Part shown: positions 47,945 to 57,548 of the stretch, piece by piece
Numbering within the stretch: position 1 is the stretch's first letter
Layout of the letters: each line of letters opens with the position of its first letter
Assembly (NCBI RefSeq): GCF_013388255.1
Contig: NZ_CP058215.1
Span: 558,001 to 622,000, forward strand
Source: Methanolobus zinderi
Lineage (GTDB): Archaea > Halobacteriota > Methanosarcinia > Methanosarcinales > Methanosarcinaceae
Length of the DNA: 64,000 nucleotides
Direction of reading: 5' to 3'
Translations under genes and position numbers: made by a program
Notes under the pieces: generated by a model
Told to the model about the DNA's origin: nothing
Databases searched by the model: none
The model's input: the letters and a program-made list of their open reading frames with translations, nothing else

Positions 47945-49147
47945 ATGGGAATCTATACGGTATCACAGTTAAACGATCACATCAGGCAATTGCTGGTAAA
48001 TGATCCGCAGCTGGGTCAGATATGGGTTAGGGGTGAGATCTCCAACCTTACCAAACATAGCTCCGGGCACTTCTATTTCACGCTGAAGGACAAAGGAAGC
48101 CAGCTAAACTGTGTCAGTTTCCGATCAACTAACAGATCCCTGAAATTCGATCCCGAATCCTCCATGCGCGTGCTGATATTCGGCTCGCTGGATGTCTACA
48201 CGGTCCGGGGACAGTACCAGCTCCGGGTTCTTGATATGCGACCGGACGGTATAGGTGAGTTATATAAAGCATATGAGCAACTCCGGATAAGATTACAGGA
48301 CGAAGGTCTGTTCGATGTGTCCCGCAAACAGCCTATCCCTAAGTATCCGCTCAAGATCGGGGTTACCACATCTGCTACGGGAGCTGCCATACATGACATC
48401 CTGAACGTGCTCAGACGCAGGTATCCTGTTGATGTACTCCTGGCTCCGACCATCGTTCAGGGTGAGATGTCCTCTGCAAGTATTGTATCTTCCATCGAGT
48501 GGCTCAACCGGACAGATGTGGATGTGATAATTCTCGGAAGAGGCGGAGGCTCTCTGGAAGATCTGTGGTCCTTCAATGAGGAAGTGGTTGCAAGGGCAAT
48601 TGCGAAATCCCGGGTTCCGATAATATCCGCAGTGGGTCATGAGACCGACTATACTATTGCTGATTTTACCGCGGATCTCAGGGCTCCGACACCTTCTGCT
48701 GCAGCGGAGCTGGCAGTACCTGACAGCATGGATCTGAAAAGACATGTCCTGTCACTTTCGCAGCGTATGGAACAGGCTGCAATACGTTCGGTCTCAGACT
48801 ATTCGGACAGGCTTGACTACCTTTGCAGCAGGATCGAGCCGGAAAAGCTGAACGATTTTCTGCGCCAGAACTCTCAGAGAGTGGATGAGCTGACGCTCAG
48901 GATGGGGCGGCTTTCCGAAAGGATAATAGAGTCAAAACAAAACCAGCTCTGTGGTCTTGCAGGACGGCTGAATGCAGTGAGTCCTCTCAAAACACTGGAG
49001 CGAGGATACGGCATTGCGATCCGGACAGAAGACAATAAAGTTATTCGCAGCAGAGAGGATGTATCCGAAGGTGATGATATCGGTGTTATAGTCAGTGACG
49101 GGAAGATCCGGTGTAAAGTGGAAGGAATTTCTGATGATCATGTTTAA
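47945..49147 (+). CDS. xseA: Exodeoxyribonuclease VII, large subunit
   Basis: Nuclease that degrades single-stranded DNA from both ends in bacterial repair. The 400-residue product starts at the ATG at 47945 (MGIYTVSQLNDHI), with CGGAG 7 bases upstream; the longer frame upstream lacks homologous content. It has the N-terminal OB fold (IWVRGEISNLTKHSSGHFYF), the signature GRGGGSLEDLWSFNEE and SAVGHETDYTIADFTADLRAPTPS of the catalytic core, then coiled coils. ExoVII is mainly bacterial, so this is a likely old acquisition. Confidence 0.94.
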   Translation: MGIYTVSQLNDHIRQLLVNDPQLGQIWVRGEISNLTKHSSGHFYFTLKDKGSQLNCVSFRSTNRSLKFDPESSMRVLIFGSLDVYTVRGQYQLRVLDMRPDGIGELYKAYEQLRIRLQDEGLFDVSRKQPIPKYPLKIGVTTSATGAAIHDILNVLRRRYPVDVLLAPTIVQGEMSSASIVSSIEWLNRTDVDVIILGRGGGSLEDLWSFNEEVVARAIAKSRVPIISAVGHETDYTIADFTADLRAPTPSAAAELAVPDSMDLKRHVLSLSQRMEQAAIRSVSDYSDRLDYLCSRIEPEKLNDFLRQNSQRVDELTLRMGRLSERIIESKQNQLCGLAGRLNAVSPLKTLERGYGIAIRTEDNKVIRSREDVSEGDDIGVIVSDGKIRCKVEGISDDHV

Positions 49148-49170
49148 TGTAACTGTAAAAGGAAGGTACA

Positions 49171-49461
49171 ATGAAAAAACCTGAAGATACCGGAGAAGGC
49201 CAGGAAGGCGGGGATGAAGAGATCTGTGATGATACGAGTTTCGAGGAATCACTGGATCAGCTTGAATCTCTGGTTGACAGGCTGGAAAGGGGCCAGTTGC
49301 TTCTTGATGAAAGCCTTGAGTTGTTTGAAAAGGGTATGAAGCTTGCAAGAATATGCAACAGCAAACTGGCCAGGGCTGAGAGGAAGATCGAAGTTCTCAT
49401 CGAGGAGAATGGCAAACTGAAAACTGAAGATTTTACTGAGAAGGACCAGGGAGGCCGCTAA
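49171..49461 (+). CDS. xseB: Exodeoxyribonuclease VII, small subunit
   Basis: 96-residue helical partner of XseA with the typical FEESLDQLESLVDRLERGQ and SLELFEKGMKLARICNSKL segments. An acidic N-terminal extension of about 25 residues precedes the core. It lies 23 bases after xseA, with AAAGGAAGG upstream. Confidence 0.93.
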   Translation: MKKPEDTGEGQEGGDEEICDDTSFEESLDQLESLVDRLERGQLLLDESLELFEKGMKLARICNSKLARAERKIEVLIEENGKLKTEDFTEKDQGGR

Positions 49462-49465
49462 TTCT

Positions 49466-50245
49466 ATGGGATGCGGTTTTGATGGTAAGAAGTATGAGAG
49501 TTCTTCTTTACATCAGAAAGAATGGGGCGAGAAAGTCATTGAAGAGCTTGGACTTAAGGGTTCGGAGCATATACTCGATCTGGGTTGTGGGAATGGCCTG
49601 ATCACGAAAGCCCTTGCTGAAAGAGTGCCCGAAGGAAGGGTCGTCGGGGTTGACAGTTCCCATTCGATGCTTGAAAGAGCCCGCTTCCATAAGCTTGAGA
49701 ACATGGAATTCCTGCTGTCGGATATCAATGACATAAACTTCAAAGAGGAATTCGATATTGTATTCTCCAATGCGGCCATGCACTGGATTAAAGATCATAA
49801 TAGTGTGCTGCATAAAATACATGCTTCTCTCAAACCTAATGGTATTCTAAGGATGCAGTTCGCAGGAGAGGGCAACTGTCCTACACTTATAAGAATACTG
49901 AAGGAATCCATGGATAGTAGTGTGTTCGGGGAGATCGTGCATGATTTTGAATGGCCGTGGTATATGCCTCATGCAGAAAGTTATGAAGAAATCCTGTCCT
50001 CAGCAGGATTCAGGGAGTACAGGGTCTGGATGGAAGATGCAGACCGTTATTTCCCTGATGAACAATCGTTTGCAGGCTGGATCGAGCAGCCAAGTCTGGT
50101 TCCTTTCATGAATGCTTTGCCGGAAGATAACTCCGCTCTTTTCAGGGACATGGTGATTGAAAAGGCAAAAGAGGCTGCTCTACAGTCAGATGGTACTTAT
50201 TTTGAGGCTTTCAGAAGGATCAATGTATCTGCTGTCAAAGAATAA
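49466..50245 (+). CDS. SAM-dependent methyltransferase (trans-aconitate methyltransferase-like)
   Basis: A 259-residue class I methyltransferase with motif I ILDLGCGNGLITKAL (about residues 36-50), the acidic GVDSSHSML and the motif IV region DIVFSNAAMHWIKDH. The general layout resembles trans-aconitate or small-acid methyltransferases (Tam); the true substrate is unknown. It is 4 bases behind xseB, so transcribed with it, but a functional link is not evident. Confidence 0.8.
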   Translation: MGCGFDGKKYESSSLHQKEWGEKVIEELGLKGSEHILDLGCGNGLITKALAERVPEGRVVGVDSSHSMLERARFHKLENMEFLLSDINDINFKEEFDIVFSNAAMHWIKDHNSVLHKIHASLKPNGILRMQFAGEGNCPTLIRILKESMDSSVFGEIVHDFEWPWYMPHAESYEEILSSAGFREYRVWMEDADRYFPDEQSFAGWIEQPSLVPFMNALPEDNSALFRDMVIEKAKEAALQSDGTYFEAFRRINVSAVKE

Positions 50246-50279
50246 AAAATGAAATAAAAGCAGTAGTAGAGTCTGAGGG

Positions 50280-51344
50280 TTATTCCTCATCCTCAAAGTA
50301 CCTTCTTGCAAGCAGGACCACACTGCTGCCTGTCAATACCACAAGGAAGATAGCTATTACCAGTCCCTCAAGGCTGAAATCCTGCCATGAATGAACCGAT
50401 GCCCACATTCCGCTTCTGGTAACAAAGGTTGCGAATATCACCAGTATGAACGAGAGTACCGCAAGCAGGGGTGCAAGGAACTGGTATTCTCCGTAAGTTG
50501 CACGTGTTCTTGCATGCAGGAAAGCGGTGGCTGTGATCCAGGGAATGAGTGACGAGGTTTCCACGGGATCCCAGGTCCAGTACCATGCTCCCCATCCAAG
50601 TACTTCATATGCCCAGAAACCGCCAAGGCCGATTCCCAGTGTAAGGAAAAGCCATGCCACACGCATCCAGTCCCTTGCTATATCCGTCCATCTCTCATCC
50701 TTTATGACAAGGTTTGCAATTGCTGCTGCAAAGGGTATCGTGAATGCGGCATATCCCAGGAAAAGTACAGGTGGGTGTACTGCCATCCAGGGGTTGCGGA
50801 GCAGGGGGTTCATGCCCTGGCCGTATGCCACATCATAGAGTGTGACAAAGGGATTCCAGTTTGTCAGCTCAACCCCGACATCCTGAACTACATGGTATGC
50901 TGCAAAGGGGTTCTTCAAAACCAGTAACAGCAGTAAGACTGATGTGATTCCAAGGGATGTCATCCTGGTAAGGTCCATCAACCGGGTACCTGCAAGCTGC
51001 TTTGTTGAGCCGGTATACTGGACCACAAGAAGTATCATCGTTATTGCCCAGGCCCAGAGCAGCATTGATCCTTCCTGGCCGGCCCATAATGCCGATATCC
51101 TGTAATACCAGGCAAGATCAGTGCTTGAGTGGCTGAACACATAGTCATAGGATGCATTCACGGAGAGTAACTGTAAAATAAGTGTAAGCATTGCCAGTGT
51201 CACTGTTACGGCACATGCGATCTCCAGTTTCTTTGAGAGCATACCGAATTTCTGCCTGTCGGTCCTTATCTTCAAGAGAGAATATGCCGTGGCTCCCAGA
51301 GCTGTGATGAACGCAAGCCAGATGAGTATCATTCCAAAATTCAT
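50280..51344 (-). CDS. ccmF: Cytochrome c maturation protein, CcmF N-terminal half (CcmC/CcsA superfamily)
   Basis: A 354-residue membrane protein with about nine helices and the heme-handling WWD-type motif WGAWYWTWDPVE (about residues 252-263), the GSMLLWAW segment, and conserved His residues (AVHPPVLFLGY; HARTRATYG). This corresponds to the N-terminal part of bacterial CcmF, which attaches heme to apocytochrome c outside the membrane. The gene overlaps by 4 bases with the upstream gene that encodes the rest of CcmF. ccmA, B, C and E are not in the window. Confidence 0.88.
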   Translation of the reverse strand: MNFGMILIWLAFITALGATAYSLLKIRTDRQKFGMLSKKLEIACAVTVTLAMLTLILQLLSVNASYDYVFSHSSTDLAWYYRISALWAGQEGSMLLWAWAITMILLVVQYTGSTKQLAGTRLMDLTRMTSLGITSVLLLLLVLKNPFAAYHVVQDVGVELTNWNPFVTLYDVAYGQGMNPLLRNPWMAVHPPVLFLGYAAFTIPFAAAIANLVIKDERWTDIARDWMRVAWLFLTLGIGLGGFWAYEVLGWGAWYWTWDPVETSSLIPWITATAFLHARTRATYGEYQFLAPLLAVLSFILVIFATFVTRSGMWASVHSWQDFSLEGLVIAIFLVVLTGSSVVLLARRYFEDEE

Positions 51345-52300
51345 TTTCTGGCTCCCTTTGTCTTTTTCTTCTCATTTTCCTGTTTTAGCCTGCCGTCTTT
51401 GTGACGGTCGCTTATCAGGAGAAGGACGATTCCGATGACCATGAGATACATACCACCCCAGAGGAAATTTATGAAGGGTACGGTCCGCATATAGATGTCT
51501 GTTCTGCCTTCCTGAAGGTCAACTACCCTGGGAGCAATGAACAGCTCTTCCGTGAGTCCTCTGTGGATATAAGTCGTGGTGTAGCTCTGTCCCCACTTGA
51601 AGTCAGTGATATATTCCATCTCACCCTCCCGGAAGTATTCTCCTCTCTTGTAGATGTCAAAGTCGATCCGGGTAACATAGGATGATCCGGGATATTGCTG
51701 ATATGCTTCTCCCCTGTACGAAGAATCCATGCCTGTGATCCTGAGTACGTAATCCTGTCCTTCAAAATGGGCAACTTCTTCCAGGGATGCCACGCCTGTT
51801 CCTTCTACTTTCATGTTCGAGCTAAGCACGATGCCGAGTAGTATGAACAGTATCCCCAGGTGTATCAGGTGTGCACTCACACCGCGTGCCTTTCCCCGGA
51901 ATGAATCTCTGCCGAGGGCTTTTCCGATCTTATAGATCGTCGCCATCAGGGCAACAGAGATGATAGGGACGGATACGTCAATTGGAAGATTTCCGAAAGG
52001 CGATATGATGGCAAAGAAAACTGATAGTAAAGCATAACCACCTACCACTACAAGTGTGTTCTTCTGTCCCATGTATCCCACAAGAAGACAGGTGCTGAGT
52101 AAGAGTACCAGCGCAGCGGTAGGTAAAGCTGTCCTGTTGTTAAAATAATCGGGTTCAAGGCTGACCTCCACTCCGGTTGTGAGTTTTGCGATAAGGGGGG
52201 TGATCATTCCCATCATGATTATTGTTGCCAGCAGCAGGAATACAAGCACAGTGGCAAACATTGTGTTCTTTGATGTAAGAAGAGGTTTTTTACCTTTCAT
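51341..52300 (-). CDS. Cytochrome c maturation protein, CcmF C-terminal half
   Basis: A 319-residue membrane protein equivalent to the C-terminal domain of CcmF: helices with EPDYFNNRTALPTAALVLL, then HLIHLGILFILLGIVLSS, a periplasm-facing beta-rich domain (about residues 170-280) and a final helix with FINFLWGGMYLMVIG. It is transcribed before the N-terminal half, so the two genes are in reverse order relative to the fused protein. The AGGAAAGAG-ATG start and an AGATATATATATCT TATA-type element (52323-52336) are close upstream. Confidence 0.85.
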   Translation of the reverse strand: MKGKKPLLTSKNTMFATVLVFLLLATIIMMGMITPLIAKLTTGVEVSLEPDYFNNRTALPTAALVLLLSTCLLVGYMGQKNTLVVVGGYALLSVFFAIISPFGNLPIDVSVPIISVALMATIYKIGKALGRDSFRGKARGVSAHLIHLGILFILLGIVLSSNMKVEGTGVASLEEVAHFEGQDYVLRITGMDSSYRGEAYQQYPGSSYVTRIDFDIYKRGEYFREGEMEYITDFKWGQSYTTTYIHRGLTEELFIAPRVVDLQEGRTDIYMRTVPFINFLWGGMYLMVIGIVLLLISDRHKDGRLKQENEKKKTKGARK

Positions 52301-52322
52301 CTCTTTCCTGCCAATGTCTACA

Positions 52323-52336
52323 AGATATATATATCT
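52323..52336. promoter_or_regulatory. TATA-like palindrome in the divergent ccmF/carS promoter region
   Basis: AGATATATATATCT is self-complementary and is suitably placed as a TATA box for the minus-strand ccmF pair. The plus-strand carS gene has its own TTTATATATT near 52361. Confidence 0.45.
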
Positions 52337-52418
52337 AAAGTCTGAGTTGGATATTGCGACAATTTATATATTGGTTATGCTCTCATGCAGAGCATTGGAT
52401 TATTATTTAAAACGAGTT

Positions 52419-52985
52419 ATGATTAATATGATCGATATTGTGCTTACTGCGATGTGGCTTATGCTTCCGGCCTACATCCCTAACTCGACTGCTGCTGTAT
52501 TTGGTGGTGGTAAGCCAATTGATGGTGGCAGAAAGCTTGGAGACGGGCGCCGGATACTCGGTGACGGGAAGACCTACAGGGGACTTCTGGCAGGAACCAT
52601 ATGCGGAATGCTTCTTGGCCTGCTTCAGACATATTACCTGACAATCAACGATTTCTTATTCGGGGTTGAGCTACCCTCATTCGGAGAACTTCCCGGTGCT
52701 CTTGTGGTCCTCTTTACACTTGCCTTCGGTTCTCTTTTCGGTGACATGTTCATGAGCTTTTTCAAGCGAAGAATTGGTTTCAAAAGAGGTGCTCCCCTGC
52801 CGGTGATAGACCAGCTTGATTTTGTGCTGGGAGCATGGCTGCTAACATATCTTGCCTCCCCTGTATGGTTTTCTGAGAATTTCACCTATCAGGTTATCCT
52901 TGCGGTGCTGATAATCACTCCGTTGCTGCATTTTGTGACCAATGTAATAGGATATCTTATCGGTGTGAAAAAGGAACCGTGGTGA
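52419..52985 (+). CDS. carS: CDP-archaeol synthase
   Basis: Transfers CMP from CTP to the unsaturated archaetidic acid precursor, giving CDP-archaeol for archaeal phospholipids. About 188 residues with five hydrophobic helices. The family hallmarks are MLPAYIPNSTAAVFGGGKPIDGG and GRRILGDGKTYRG near the N terminus and PLPVIDQLDFVLGAW in the middle. The start is ATG at 52419 or 52428; neither has a clear ribosome site, and a TTTATATATT box about 55 bases upstream points to a short leader. Longer in-frame extensions run into the ccmF gene and were rejected. Confidence 0.92.
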   Translation: MINMIDIVLTAMWLMLPAYIPNSTAAVFGGGKPIDGGRKLGDGRRILGDGKTYRGLLAGTICGMLLGLLQTYYLTINDFLFGVELPSFGELPGALVVLFTLAFGSLFGDMFMSFFKRRIGFKRGAPLPVIDQLDFVLGAWLLTYLASPVWFSENFTYQVILAVLIITPLLHFVTNVIGYLIGVKKEPW

Positions 52986-53108
52986 TATGTTACTTTTATC
53001 AGGCAGGATATGAAATTAAATGGTGAGACTTATATTCGACATCAACCTAGTAACTGGAACCAGATAGATCGAAATTATAGATGGAACTTATTCAGAGTTG
53101 TGTTTATC

Positions 53109-53657
53109 ATGCAGGAATCCTTGAATAGCAAACAGTCACTTATAAATGCCCTGAAAGAATGCGGGGCTGTCAGGTTCGGAGATTTTACACTTGCTTCCGG
53201 AAAGAAAAGCAGTTATTATGTGGACATCAAAAAGGCGAGTACGGATCCGGTGACCCTGAAAAAGATTGCAAGGGAAGCCAGCACGGTCATCCGCGGGATG
53301 CATGCGGATGCTGTGGGCGGGGTCGTGCTTGGCAGTGTTCCGCTGGCAACTGCAGTATCCCTTGAATCAGGACTTCCTCTGGTGCTGATACGCAAGTCCG
53401 ATAAAAGTTATGGGACTGGCGGTCGTTTTGTCGGCGATGTCCGGGAAGGCTCCAGGATTGTGCTGCTTGAGGATGTAACCACAAGCGGGGGCTCTGTCAG
53501 TGATGCCATTAAGGCGATTCGTTCAGAAGGTGCGATAGTGGAAGCTGTGGTGACTGTAGTGGACCGTGAATCCGGCGCATCTGAAAACCTGGATTCCATG
53601 GATGTACGGCTTATTCCCCTTGTCAGGGCAGGTGAACTCGTTTCATCCTCGCAATAG
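53109..53657 (+). CDS. pyrE: Orotate phosphoribosyltransferase
   Basis: Joins orotate and PRPP to give OMP in pyrimidine synthesis. 182 residues from the ATG at 53109 (QESLNSKQSLINALKECGAV), the normal length; a frame extending 33 residues upstream lacks family features. The substrate site FTLASGKKSSYYVDIK and the PRPP-binding loop IVLLEDVTTSGGS (about residues 118-130) are present. Confidence 0.93.
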   Translation: MQESLNSKQSLINALKECGAVRFGDFTLASGKKSSYYVDIKKASTDPVTLKKIAREASTVIRGMHADAVGGVVLGSVPLATAVSLESGLPLVLIRKSDKSYGTGGRFVGDVREGSRIVLLEDVTTSGGSVSDAIKAIRSEGAIVEAVVTVVDRESGASENLDSMDVRLIPLVRAGELVSSSQ

Positions 53658-53814
53658 TCCTGTAAGTAAAATGGTAAATTATTTATTTTAAGAAATTGAA
53701 CTTTGTGCTATTCTAATTCCTACTAAGCAATAAGGTAAAGAAATCACATTCTGGCATCTGGCAGGTTATTATTAAACGTTTGATATCAATATTTTTAAAA
53801 CGAGGTCTTAAGGC

Positions 53815-55119
53815 ATGAACATTCTAGTAGTCGGTGGCGGCGGAAGGGAGCACGCCATAACAGCAGCGCTCGCAAGGAGCAGGAAAGACCCTTATATCTA
53901 TGCAGTGATGTCCAAGAAGAACCCCGGAATTGCACACTTATGTGAGGATTTCCTTCTGGAGAAGGAAACCAATGTGGAGAAGGTAGTTGAGTTTGCTGTC
54001 AGGAACAATATCCAGATAGCAGTGATAGGTCCGGAGGCTCCTCTTGCAGCAGGGCTTGCCGATGCGCTCGAGGATGCGGGTATCAGTACCGCAGGTCCGA
54101 AAAAGGCAGTTGCAGAGATCGAGTTCAACAAGGCATGGGCGCGTAATTTCATGAAGGATAACAATATTGCAGGCTGCCCTGAGTTCGAGGTCTTTAATGA
54201 AAAGGAAGCGATGTTTGCTTTTATCGAAAAGCTCGGCGATGTTGCCATCAAACCTGCGGGTCTTACCGGCGGAAAAGGTGTTAAGGTCATGGGTGACCAG
54301 CTTCCTGATATCGATGCAGCCAAAGAATATGCCGCAGGTCTTCTTTCCGGGGATCGTGTAGTTGTCGAGGAGAACCTTAAGGGTGAGGAATTTACACTTC
54401 AGGCATTTGTTGACGGTGAACATCTTGCTTTCATGCCCACAGTACAGGACCATAAGCGTGCCTTTGAAAGTGACCTTGGTCCCAACACGGGTGGCATGGG
54501 CTCATACAATGCACCGGGTGAATTGCTGCCTTTCCTGATCGAGGATGATGTCATCCAGGCAAAACAGATCATGAAGGATACAGTGGCCGCACTGAAAAAA
54601 GTTACAGGCGTGGGTTACAAAGGAACCCTCTATGGCCAGTTCATGATAACTGCCAATGGCCCGAAGGTGATCGAATTCAATGCCCGTTTCGGTGATCCGG
54701 AGGCAATGAACGTACTTCCGCTTCTTGAAACCGATTATGTGGATGTGCTCTCTGCAATGGTTACCGGAACCCTTGACAAACTGGATGTAAAGTTCAGCGG
54801 AAAAGCCACCGTATGTAAATATGCCGTTCCCGCAGGATATCCGGACAACCCTACGAAAGACCGGGAAGTAGTTGTGGGTGATATCGGCGATGCATTGTTA
54901 TTCTATTCAAGTGTTTATGAAAAGGACAACAAGGTCTACACCACCGGATCCAGGGCTGTGGCCGTTGTAGGTATGGCCGACTCAATTGCCGGGGCTGAGG
55001 AGATCGCCCAGAACGCGCTTGAGAACATAAGCGGTGACCTGCATTCAAGGCGGGATATAGGTAAAAAGGATCTTATACAGAGACGTATCGACCATATGAA
55101 GGCGATACGCGGAAACTGA
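53815..55119 (+). CDS. purD: Phosphoribosylamine-glycine ligase (GAR synthetase)
   Basis: Second step of purine synthesis, ATP-grasp enzyme of 434 residues. N-terminal [13 protein letters not shown], the ATP-grasp segments [14 protein letters not shown] and [15 protein letters not shown], and the metal site [20 protein letters not shown] are all present. GAGGTC lies 7 bases before the ATG. It is 24 bases upstream of argF. Confidence 0.96.
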   Translation: MNILVVGGGGREHAITAALARSRKDPYIYAVMSKKNPGIAHLCEDFLLEKETNVEKVVEFAVRNNIQIAVIGPEAPLAAGLADALEDAGISTAGPKKAVAEIEFNKAWARNFMKDNNIAGCPEFEVFNEKEAMFAFIEKLGDVAIKPAGLTGGKGVKVMGDQLPDIDAAKEYAAGLLSGDRVVVEENLKGEEFTLQAFVDGEHLAFMPTVQDHKRAFESDLGPNTGGMGSYNAPGELLPFLIEDDVIQAKQIMKDTVAALKKVTGVGYKGTLYGQFMITANGPKVIEFNARFGDPEAMNVLPLLETDYVDVLSAMVTGTLDKLDVKFSGKATVCKYAVPAGYPDNPTKDREVVVGDIGDALLFYSSVYEKDNKVYTTGSRAVAVVGMADSIAGAEEIAQNALENISGDLHSRRDIGKKDLIQRRIDHMKAIRGN

Positions 55120-55143
55120 TTACATGATTTACGGAATGATACC

Positions 55144-56049
55144 ATGAAGCACCTGCTATCGATGACCGATCTTTCCCATGAAGAGATAATCGAATTGCTT
55201 GACATGGCAGCGGATATGAAAGAAAAGCGCCTGAAGGGAAAGGTTACGGACCTTCTCAAGAATAAGAGTATGGGGATGATATTTGAGAAATCATCCACAC
55301 GTACCAGGGTTTCCTTTGAGGTCGCCATGTCGGACCTTGGAGGTCATGCATTATATCTTAACACCAGGGATATGCAACTTGGCAGAGGTGAGACCGTGGC
55401 AGATACTGCTGCTGTGCTTTCAAGGTATCTGTACTGTATAGTTGCCAGGGTTTACAGTCATGATACGGTGAAGGAACTTGCCGAGCATTCAGCTGTACCT
55501 GTTGTAAATGCTCTTTCGGATCTTGAACACCCATGCCAGATACTCGCTGACCTGCTGACCATACGTGAATACAAGAACAGGCTCCAGGGTCTTAAATATG
55601 CCTGGATTGGTGATGGTAACAATGTCTGTAATTCCGCAATACTCGGATGTGCACTGGTGGGTATGGAGATTTCAGTGGCATGTCCGGCCGGATACGAGCC
55701 TGATGAGGATATAGTGGAGCAGGCAAGGAAACTGGGTGGCAAGGTCACGATAACTCAGGATCCCGCAGAAGCTGCAAAGGATGCGGATATTCTGTACACC
55801 GATGTGTGGATTTCCATGGGCGATGAGGATGAGCGTGAAAAACGTCTGAAGGAACTCATGCCATACCAGATCAATTCAGAACTGGTGGATCTTGCAATGC
55901 AGGATGTAATAGTAATGCACTGCCTTCCGGCACATCGTGGCGAGGAGATCTCTGCGGATGTCATGGATGGTCCTCATTCCGTGGTTTTCGACCAGGCTGA
56001 GAACCGCCTGCATGCCCAGAAGGCTCTGCTGTTGAAATTAATGTGCTGA
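55144..56049 (+). CDS. argF: Ornithine carbamoyltransferase
   Basis: Makes citrulline from ornithine and carbamoyl phosphate. 301 residues with the carbamoyl phosphate site [10 protein letters not shown] (about residues 49-58), HPCQILADL and the ornithine-binding [10 protein letters not shown]. It follows purD closely, probably in the same transcript, and precedes a tRNA-Leu gene. Confidence 0.96.
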   Translation: MKHLLSMTDLSHEEIIELLDMAADMKEKRLKGKVTDLLKNKSMGMIFEKSSTRTRVSFEVAMSDLGGHALYLNTRDMQLGRGETVADTAAVLSRYLYCIVARVYSHDTVKELAEHSAVPVVNALSDLEHPCQILADLLTIREYKNRLQGLKYAWIGDGNNVCNSAILGCALVGMEISVACPAGYEPDEDIVEQARKLGGKVTITQDPAEAAKDADILYTDVWISMGDEDEREKRLKELMPYQINSELVDLAMQDVIVMHCLPAHRGEEISADVMDGPHSVVFDQAENRLHAQKALLLKLMC

Positions 56050-56108
56050 ATTGCTTTTTCAAACACAAACTTTAACTAGAAAAAGCACTACTAAACAGCA
56101 TTCACTTT

Positions 56109-56196
56109 GCGGGAGTTGCCCAGCCAGGCCAAAGGCGCTAGGTTCAGGGCCTAGTCTCGTAGGAGTTCGTGTGTTCGAATCACACCTCCCGCACCA
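56109..56196 (+). tRNA. tRNA-Leu (CAG), CCA encoded
   Basis: 88-base class II tRNA, anticodon arm CTAGG-TTCAGGG-CCTAG. It differs from the two tRNA-Leu(GAG) genes at only two bases: position 6 (A, giving A-U instead of G-U in the acceptor stem) and the first anticodon base (C for G). Confidence 0.95.
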
Positions 56197-56240
56197 TCAA
56201 TTTTACGAATTATTGTTTTAGCCTGAGTTCTCTCTCTCTC

Positions 56241-57032
56241 TCAAATATCTTCTACTGGTACTGGTGTAGATTCTTTACAGTAATGTTCAAAGAGTTCTTT
56301 TGCCCATTCCAGTGAACTCTGACTGAAACTCAGAAGATATTTATTATCGTATCTTATATTCTGGTTAAATAAAAGTAAAAAGAATGCACTATCCGTCAGA
56401 CCGAATTTCATAAACCGGATCTCTTCCGGATATAGAAAGAGTTTGACATAACCGCTTTTTATGAAAGTTCTGAACACATCTGCATAACTATCCCTTATTT
56501 TCTCCAGTAATCCTTTATCAACAATGATTGATACATTCGTTCTGTTCTTTATCCATTCCTTGCCCAGTTGTCCAAAGTTCGGATATACGAATCTGCAGAT
56601 AAAGTATACATTTTTAGAATCCAGAGACCTCTCATAGAATTCATGGTTTATGTCATGTATATCCATGGATTCAGGTTCTGTTATCATGCTGTCTGAAAGC
56701 TCACCGATCCTTTCCAGAAGGTGCTCGGGAAGAAAATCCAGCTTACGGCTTCCCCAGTAATCAATATCCTCGTCCAGGACATCAACGGTAAGCAAAAGTG
56801 GCTCGACCTGTCTTATCAGCAGCTTTCCTATAGTTGTCAGCTGGTAAATATCATCAAACTGGGTTATTAGATGATGGTCTTCCAGTATCCTTGTTTGAGG
56901 CAATAATGCGGGCCTGGTGGTTTTTAGATGGTCGAGTATGGTCTCCATCTTTTTGGGTCCGCTGCCAAGAAGCAGCAGCACGTTCTTTCTCTTCTCGGAT
57001 GCGAATATAACATCAAGTAAGGGTTTTTTCAT
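56241..57032 (-). CDS. Winged-helix transcriptional regulator, methanogen DUF1724-type
   Basis: A protein of 263 residues from the ATG at 57032 (MKKPLLDVIFASEKRKNVLLLL). Residues about 10-90 form an ArsR-like winged helix (RKNVLLLLGSGPKKMETILDHLKTTRPALLPQTRILEDHHLI). The C-terminal half resembles the sensor/response domain of methanogen regulators of the DUF1724 type. A longer frame to 57119 and a GTG at 57041 are possible starts. Targets are unknown; the neighbours are a Cys-rich protein and a nitroreductase-ferredoxin. Confidence 0.78.
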   Translation of the reverse strand: MKKPLLDVIFASEKRKNVLLLLGSGPKKMETILDHLKTTRPALLPQTRILEDHHLITQFDDIYQLTTIGKLLIRQVEPLLLTVDVLDEDIDYWGSRKLDFLPEHLLERIGELSDSMITEPESMDIHDINHEFYERSLDSKNVYFICRFVYPNFGQLGKEWIKNRTNVSIIVDKGLLEKIRDSYADVFRTFIKSGYVKLFLYPEEIRFMKFGLTDSAFFLLLFNQNIRYDNKYLLSFSQSSLEWAKELFEHYCKESTPVPVEDI

Positions 57033-57286
57033 TATCTGCACACATCTCCGATAGATCACCCCTCCAGATCTTAATTGCATTTTGTAACAATTATCAATTA
57101 TTTCAGGATTTAATGACATTTAAACATATTGATATTTTATCTAAAATAAATAATATACATGTGTTATAATTTGTAATGTCAATTTAAGGCCACAGCAATC
57201 GTTATTGCTATGTTCTCATCCTCAACAGTATTTGTAAAATAAAAAAAGAGCTGAAAGGTATGCAACGGGACAGAACTAAATAGTGA

Positions 57287-57523
57287 TTAGTAAGCCTTGC
57301 CCTCGAGATAAGGGCAGTAGCTGCAACTTATCGGTCCGAGTTTTATCTGCTTACAGGGAAATTCCTTACATTCGGTAAATAGTTGCGCATAGTTTTCATA
57401 ATCCGGGTTAATGGATTGCTCAGGATCTTCTTTCAGGATGGAATATACCTGTTCTATGCTCTGGCATTGTCCGCCTGACATATTCGGACATCTTTCACAG
57501 TTTTCATTTAATATCGTTTTCAT
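57287..57523 (-). CDS. Small seven-cysteine protein of unknown function
   Basis: A 78-residue protein with Cys at 9, 12, 20, 52, 57, 67 and 70, including two CxxC pairs (CERC, CSYC) near the ends. This pattern suggests a zinc or iron-sulfur site. It has a clear ribosome site (GGAGAATAAATCCAT-ATG) and lies 25 bases downstream of the ferredoxin-nitroreductase gene on the same strand, so it is likely co-transcribed. I do not recognise the family. Confidence 0.7.
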   Translation of the reverse strand: MKTILNENCERCPNMSGGQCQSIEQVYSILKEDPEQSINPDYENYAQLFTECKEFPCKQIKLGPISCSYCPYLEGKAY

Positions 57524-57548
57524 ATGGATTTATTCTCCTGTAATGTGT

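Noticed and set aside
52179-52418. N-terminal extension of CDP-archaeol synthase
   Set aside because: It overlaps the divergent ccmF gene and promoter; the family starts just before the MLPAYIPN segment.
53010-53108. N-terminal extension of PyrE
   Set aside because: Gives 33 residues without family similarity; the ATG at 53109 yields the normal length.
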